From positions 310,001 to 374,000 of the forward strand of contig JOAZ01000001.1 of assembly GCA_000720535.1 (NCBI GenBank): a DNA stretch of 64,000 nucleotides. Direction: 5' to 3'. A program made the translations under genes and the position numbers. The DNA is from Streptomyces halstedii. GTDB taxonomy: Bacteria > Actinomycetota > Actinomycetes > Streptomycetales > Streptomycetaceae. The notes under the pieces are model-generated. The model had not been told where the DNA came from. It saw nothing but the letters and a program-made list of their open reading frames with translations, and did not search any database. Below are positions 61,140 to 64,000 of this stretch, piece by piece. Position 1 is the stretch's first letter. Each line of letters starts with the position of its first letter.

Positions 61140-61551
61140 ACCAGACCGCCTTGCCGTGCTCCGTGGTGCGGTGACCGCAGGCGGAACTGAGCGTGCGGAT
61201 CAGCAGCAGCCCCCGGCCGTGCTCCTGCCACGGGTCGGGCGTGCCGCCGGGTCCCGGCCGGGACAGATCACCGGGCGGGACCGGATCGCGGTCGTGCACC
61301 TCCACCTGGCAGCCGGTGGCCATCAGCTCGACGACCAGCTCGATCGGCCCGGCGCCACCGGTGTGTTCCACGGCGTTGGCGACCAGCTCGGCGGTGAGCA
61401 GCTCGGCCGTGTCACTGTCCGCCACCGCCGTGATGTCCGCCAGCGCGGTACGGACGAGGGCGCGGGCGATCGGTACGGCGGCCGTGGAGTGCGGCAGGGC
61501 GATACGCCAGGAGGCCGGCGAGGGAAGGGGAGCGGGGGTGTCGGGCGGCAA
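61090..61551 (-). CDS. Anti-sigma-like (RsbW/HATPase_c_2) ATP-binding protein; start uncertain
   Basis: About 153 aa from a TTG at 61551. ATP-binding motifs: LLTAELVANAVEHT (N box), LVVELMATGCQVEVHDRDPVPP (G1), EHGRGLLLIRTLSSACG (G2). Streptomyces have many such soluble ATPases, usually paired with anti-anti-sigma or XRE/DUF397 proteins. No ATG or GTG lies close upstream in frame and no good ribosome site precedes the TTG; the frame stays open into the repeats at 61581-61630, so a longer N-terminus (for example from about 61760) is possible. Confidence 0.75.
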   Translation of the reverse strand: MPPDTPAPLPSPASWRIALPHSTAAVPIARALVRTALADITAVADSDTAELLTAELVANAVEHTGGAGPIELVVELMATGCQVEVHDRDPVPPGDLSRPGPGGTPDPWQEHGRGLLLIRTLSSACGHRTTEHGKAVWFTLPAIPSQPGPSPRS

Positions 61552-61580
61552 GGCGGGGATCCGTTCGGGAGCGAGACATC

Positions 61581-61630
61581 CTGTACCCAGGACCTCTGTT
61601 CCGGCACTGCTGTTCCAGGACCGCTGTACC
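61581..61630 (-). repeat. Four phased CTGTWCC repeats upstream of the ATPase gene
   Basis: On the + strand CTGTACC at 61581, CTGTTCC at 61596, CTGTTCC at 61610 and CTGTACC at 61624 (spacing 15, 14, 14 bp; a weak fifth, CCGTGCC, at 61638). The phasing and symmetry (ACC, TCC, TCC, ACC) suggest a multimeric regulator's operator. The rest of 61552-61943 contains the monooxygenase terminator and no recognised gene. Confidence 0.65.
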
Positions 61631-61875
61631 GGGACAACCGTGCCGTCGAGGACCGGAAGGGGACTGTGTGTTCCCGACCCTACGAAGTGCGACGGCCGGG
61701 GCCCAGGGGCGGCCGACCGGTACAAACGGGACCTTCGACACCACGGTCTCACGGATCGTTTATCCCGCGCCTGTGACTCACGACACGCGTCCGCCCCGGT
61801 CAGCCCGGCTCCGCGCACCGGGATTCCGGCGCCGTGCGGGCAGGACACGGCCGTGGACGGCGTACGGGTACGCCG

Positions 61876-61918
61876 GAGCCGGGGGCGGCGGGGAAGGCGC
61901 GCCCACCGCCCCCGGCTC
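61876..61918 (-). terminator. Terminator of the FAD monooxygenase gene
   Basis: GAGCCGGGGGCGG (61876-61888) and its exact reverse complement (61906-61918), 17-base loop, just past the monooxygenase stop at 61944 on the - strand. Confidence 0.7.
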
Positions 61919-61943
61919 GGGACGTACCGGGACCGGCGAGGGG

Positions 61944-63077
61944 TCAGTAGGGCTTGACCAGCACGTGGGCGGCGCCGGGGATGCCGGTCTTCAGGAGCTC
62001 GTCCTCCTCGGGGGTCGTCGCCACGCCCATCTCCTCCTTGAGGATCGCCCGCGAGAGGTTCTGCACGAACATGGCACGCGGCCTGCGGCGGGCCTCCCAC
62101 GCGGCGAGCGCGGCGGCCACGTCCTCCTCGGCGTCCAGCGACCGCGCCAGGACGAGCGCGTCCTCCACCGCCATCGCCGCCCCCTGGGCGAGGTGCGGGG
62201 TGCTCGCGTGCGCGGCGTCACCGGCGAGGACGACCCGGCCGACGTGCCAGGGCTCCTCCACCGTGACCTGGGAGATGCGCGAGTAGACGACGGCGTCGGG
62301 GTCCTTGACGTGCGAGAGCGCCTCGGCCACCGGCCCGCCGAAGGCGGCGAGCCGCTCCGCGAGCTGTTCGTGCGCGCGCTCCGGGTCCGGACGGAAGCCG
62401 GGCTCCTCGGCGAAGACCGCGCCCAGGTACATCAGCTCGTCCGTGATCGGGGTGAGCAGCGCCTTGGCGGACTGGTTGCCCGTGCTCATGACGACGCCCC
62501 GGACCTCGGGCAGGCGCGGCACGGTGACGCGCCAGTTGGCGAAGCCGGTGTACTCGGGGGAGAAGCGGTCGCCGTGGAGCCGGGTCCGCAGCGGTGAGCC
62601 GATGCCGTCGAAGCCGACGACCAGGTCCCAGCGGGCGGACGAACCGTCGGAGAGGGTCACCTCGACACCGGAACCGTCGTCGGACAGTTCACTGATCGTC
62701 GTGCCGAAGCGGATCCGGACCCCGGCGGCCGCGGTGGCGTCACCGAGCACCTCGGCCAGGGCGGGACGGGGTATGCCGTTGCAGGCCGGCGCCCCGTCCA
62801 TCCGGGGCTGCGGGATCGTGGCGAGGGTCGCGCCGACCGGGTCGCAGATGGTCAGCACGTCCCACGCGAAGCCGGCCGTGACACACGCGTCGAGCAGGCC
62901 GATCTCGCGCATGACGTGCAGCGCGTTCGACGGCTGGATGATGCCGACGCCGAGGGCGTCCAGCTCGTCGCGGAGCTCGGCGACCTCGACGGTGTGGCCG
63001 TGCCGGGCGAGCGCGACGGCCGCGGTCAGGCCGCCGATGCCGCCGCCGTGGACCAGGACACGCAAGGGGGTTGTCAT
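61944..63077 (-). CDS. FAD-dependent aromatic-type monooxygenase
   Basis: 377 aa, group A flavoprotein hydroxylase: dinucleotide-binding VLVHGGGIGGLTAAVALARHG, the DG motif in VGFDGIGSPLRTRL, and the second FAD motif GRVVLAGDAAHASTPHLAQGA. Similar to salicylate/6-hydroxynicotinate-type hydroxylases; substrate unknown. GGAGAG 7 bases before ATG 63077. Lies 47 bp after the conservon GTPase and probably shares its transcript, taking the place that P450 (cvnE) has in other conservons. Confidence 0.9.
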   Translation of the reverse strand: MTTPLRVLVHGGGIGGLTAAVALARHGHTVEVAELRDELDALGVGIIQPSNALHVMREIGLLDACVTAGFAWDVLTICDPVGATLATIPQPRMDGAPACNGIPRPALAEVLGDATAAAGVRIRFGTTISELSDDGSGVEVTLSDGSSARWDLVVGFDGIGSPLRTRLHGDRFSPEYTGFANWRVTVPRLPEVRGVVMSTGNQSAKALLTPITDELMYLGAVFAEEPGFRPDPERAHEQLAERLAAFGGPVAEALSHVKDPDAVVYSRISQVTVEEPWHVGRVVLAGDAAHASTPHLAQGAAMAVEDALVLARSLDAEEDVAAALAAWEARRRPRAMFVQNLSRAILKEEMGVATTPEEDELLKTGIPGAAHVLVKPY

Positions 63078-63124
63078 CTCAGAACTCTCCAGGCGGGAGG
63101 AGCGGGAAGGGGCGGGGCCGGCGG

Positions 63125-63694
63125 TCAGCCGGCCGCGGCGGGCAGGCTCATCAGGTGGTCGACCAGCGCCAGGAGCACATCCCGCCCGAACGGCCGCAGC
63201 CGGACGTCGCCGATCAGCAGCGGGACGTGCGGATCCAGGTCGAGGGCCGCCCGGATCTCCTCGGCGGTGCGGGTGTTGTGGCCGTGGAAGCAGTTGATCG
63301 CCACCACGAAGGGGATGTCGCGGCTCTCGAAGAAGTCGATCGAGGCGAAACTGGTGTCGAGCCTGCGGGTGTCGGCGATGACGACCCCGCCGAGCGCGCC
63401 GTTGACCAGGTCGTTCCACATGAACCAGAAACGCTCCTGGCCGGGTGTGCCGAACAGGTAGACCACCAGTTCCGGGCTGACCGTGATACGGCCGAAGTCC
63501 AGGGCCACGGTGGTGGTGTCCTTCTGGCCGATACCCGCCAGGTCGTCGACACCGACGCTCGCCTTGGTGAGGTATTCCTCGGTGCGCAGCGGAGCGACCT
63601 CGCTGACGGCGCCCACCAGGGTGGTCTTCCCGACGCCGAATCCGCCGGCGACGAGGATCTTGACGGCGGCAGGCGCCGTCTGGCTGGTTGTCAT
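63125..63694 (-). CDS. cvnD: Ras-like/MglA-type GTPase of a second conservon
   Basis: 189 aa. G1 GGFGVGKTTLV, switch-like EEYLTKASVG, FGTPGQERFWFMW, and AINCFHG in the NKxD position. Homologous to the cvnD at 45658. Directly follows the DUF742 gene (6-base gap). Confidence 0.93.
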   Translation of the reverse strand: MTTSQTAPAAVKILVAGGFGVGKTTLVGAVSEVAPLRTEEYLTKASVGVDDLAGIGQKDTTTVALDFGRITVSPELVVYLFGTPGQERFWFMWNDLVNGALGGVVIADTRRLDTSFASIDFFESRDIPFVVAINCFHGHNTRTAEEIRAALDLDPHVPLLIGDVRLRPFGRDVLLALVDHLMSLPAAAG

Positions 63695-63700
63695 CTTGGG

Positions 63701-64000
63701 TCAGAGTCTCCGGAGTCCGTCACGTACGGCGGCCAGCAGGCCCATGTCGGCCCCGCCGGATGCCCGTGCCACCGTCAGGGGGGCGCGGGCGAGCAGCAGT
63801 CCCTGGCCGACCAGGTCCGCCAGCAGGATCTTGGTCACCGAGACCGGCAGGTCGAGGCCCGCGGCCACCTCGGCCACGGCGGCCGGCCGCCGGCACCGGT
63901 CGAGGATCATGCGGTGCTCGGGCTGGAGTCGGCCCGCGCGCAGCGGGACACCGTGCTCGTCCAACGGCTCACCGGCCGTGGTCAGCACGGTGATGAGGCT
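63701..64000 (-). CDS. cvnC: DUF742 protein of a second conservon (5' partial)
   Basis: Partial: the start lies beyond the right edge. About 100 C-terminal residues visible: HRMILDRCRRPAAVAEVAAGLDLPVSVTKILLADLVGQGLLLARAP, the DUF742 helix-turn-helix-like core. The frame reads SLITVLTTAGE at the edge. cvnA and cvnB are expected immediately outside the window. Confidence 0.92.
   Translation of the reverse strand, partial: SLITVLTTAGEPLDEHGVPLRAGRLQPEHRMILDRCRRPAAVAEVAAGLDLPVSVTKILLADLVGQGLLLARAPLTVARASGGADMGLLAAVRDGLRRL

Noticed and set aside
61668-62597. 309-codon + strand frame across the monooxygenase
   Set aside because: Antisense to conserved FAD motifs and without domain resemblance.

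Overview
ORGANISM. The very high G+C content (about 73 percent by eye), frequent GTG starts, tight GTGA/ATGA gene overlaps, conservons, an F420-type oxidoreductase, an LAxTG sortase signal and a DevR/DevS-type dormancy module all point to a Streptomyces chromosome. No phage, IS element, CRISPR array, tRNA or rRNA was seen. LAYOUT. (1) 1-9123, left edge: an uninterrupted + strand biosynthetic operon (KAS III-like enzyme, aryl-AMP ligase, aryl carrier protein, amidohydrolase, type II DAHP synthase, DhbA/EntA-like dehydrogenase, PhzD-like hydrolase, PhzE-like ADIC synthase). The last four genes spell out chorismate to 3-hydroxyanthranilate; the first four match the activation, condensation and cyclisation genes of benzoxazole antibiotics (A33853, nataxazole, caboxamycin). 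The cluster continues off the left edge. (2) 9171-12817: molybdate importer modABC (- strand) and a MerR-type HTH/TOBE regulator. (3) 12943-25370: a cobalamin regulon: metE under a B12 riboswitch, then a divergent pair of B12-riboswitch transcripts for secreted transcobalamin-like proteins and an ECF-type B12 importer (EcfT, fused double EcfA, S component). (4) 25383-34349: an oxygen/redox dormancy island: PNPOx-like flavoprotein, SLOG protein, VKOR, flavohaemoglobin-like protein, DevR-type regulator, DevS-type GAF kinase, an orphan ctaD and a small membrane protein. Three copies of a DosR-box-like palindrome lie in its divergent promoter regions. (5) 34452-43249: pyruvate carboxylase, a c-di-AMP (ydaO) riboswitch ahead of a secreted LysM/SLT muralytic enzyme, a SIS-domain protein and a metallo-beta-lactamase-fold protein. 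(6) 43331-47573: a complete conservon (cvnA-E) whose P450 carries EVLW in place of ExxR (CYP157 type). (7) 47649-52769: SepF paralogue, AAA ATPase with MazG-like pyrophosphohydrolase, an unknown protein, an F420-type oxidoreductase and homocysteine methyltransferase. (8) 52800-56953: Hen1-Pnkp RNA repair cassette. (9) 57082-61139: arginine deiminase, ornithine carbamoyltransferase and an amino-acid permease. (10) 61090-64000, - strand: an anti-sigma-like ATPase preceded by four phased 7-bp repeats, an FAD monooxygenase, and the end of a second conservon (GTPase, DUF742) running off the right edge. HOW IT FITS. The most coherent system is region 3: wall-attached and secreted corrinoid-binding-like proteins feed an ECF importer, all under B12 riboswitches, with the B12-independent methionine synthase next door under its own switch. 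Region 1 is a strong candidate for a new benzoxazole or related aryl-amide product.
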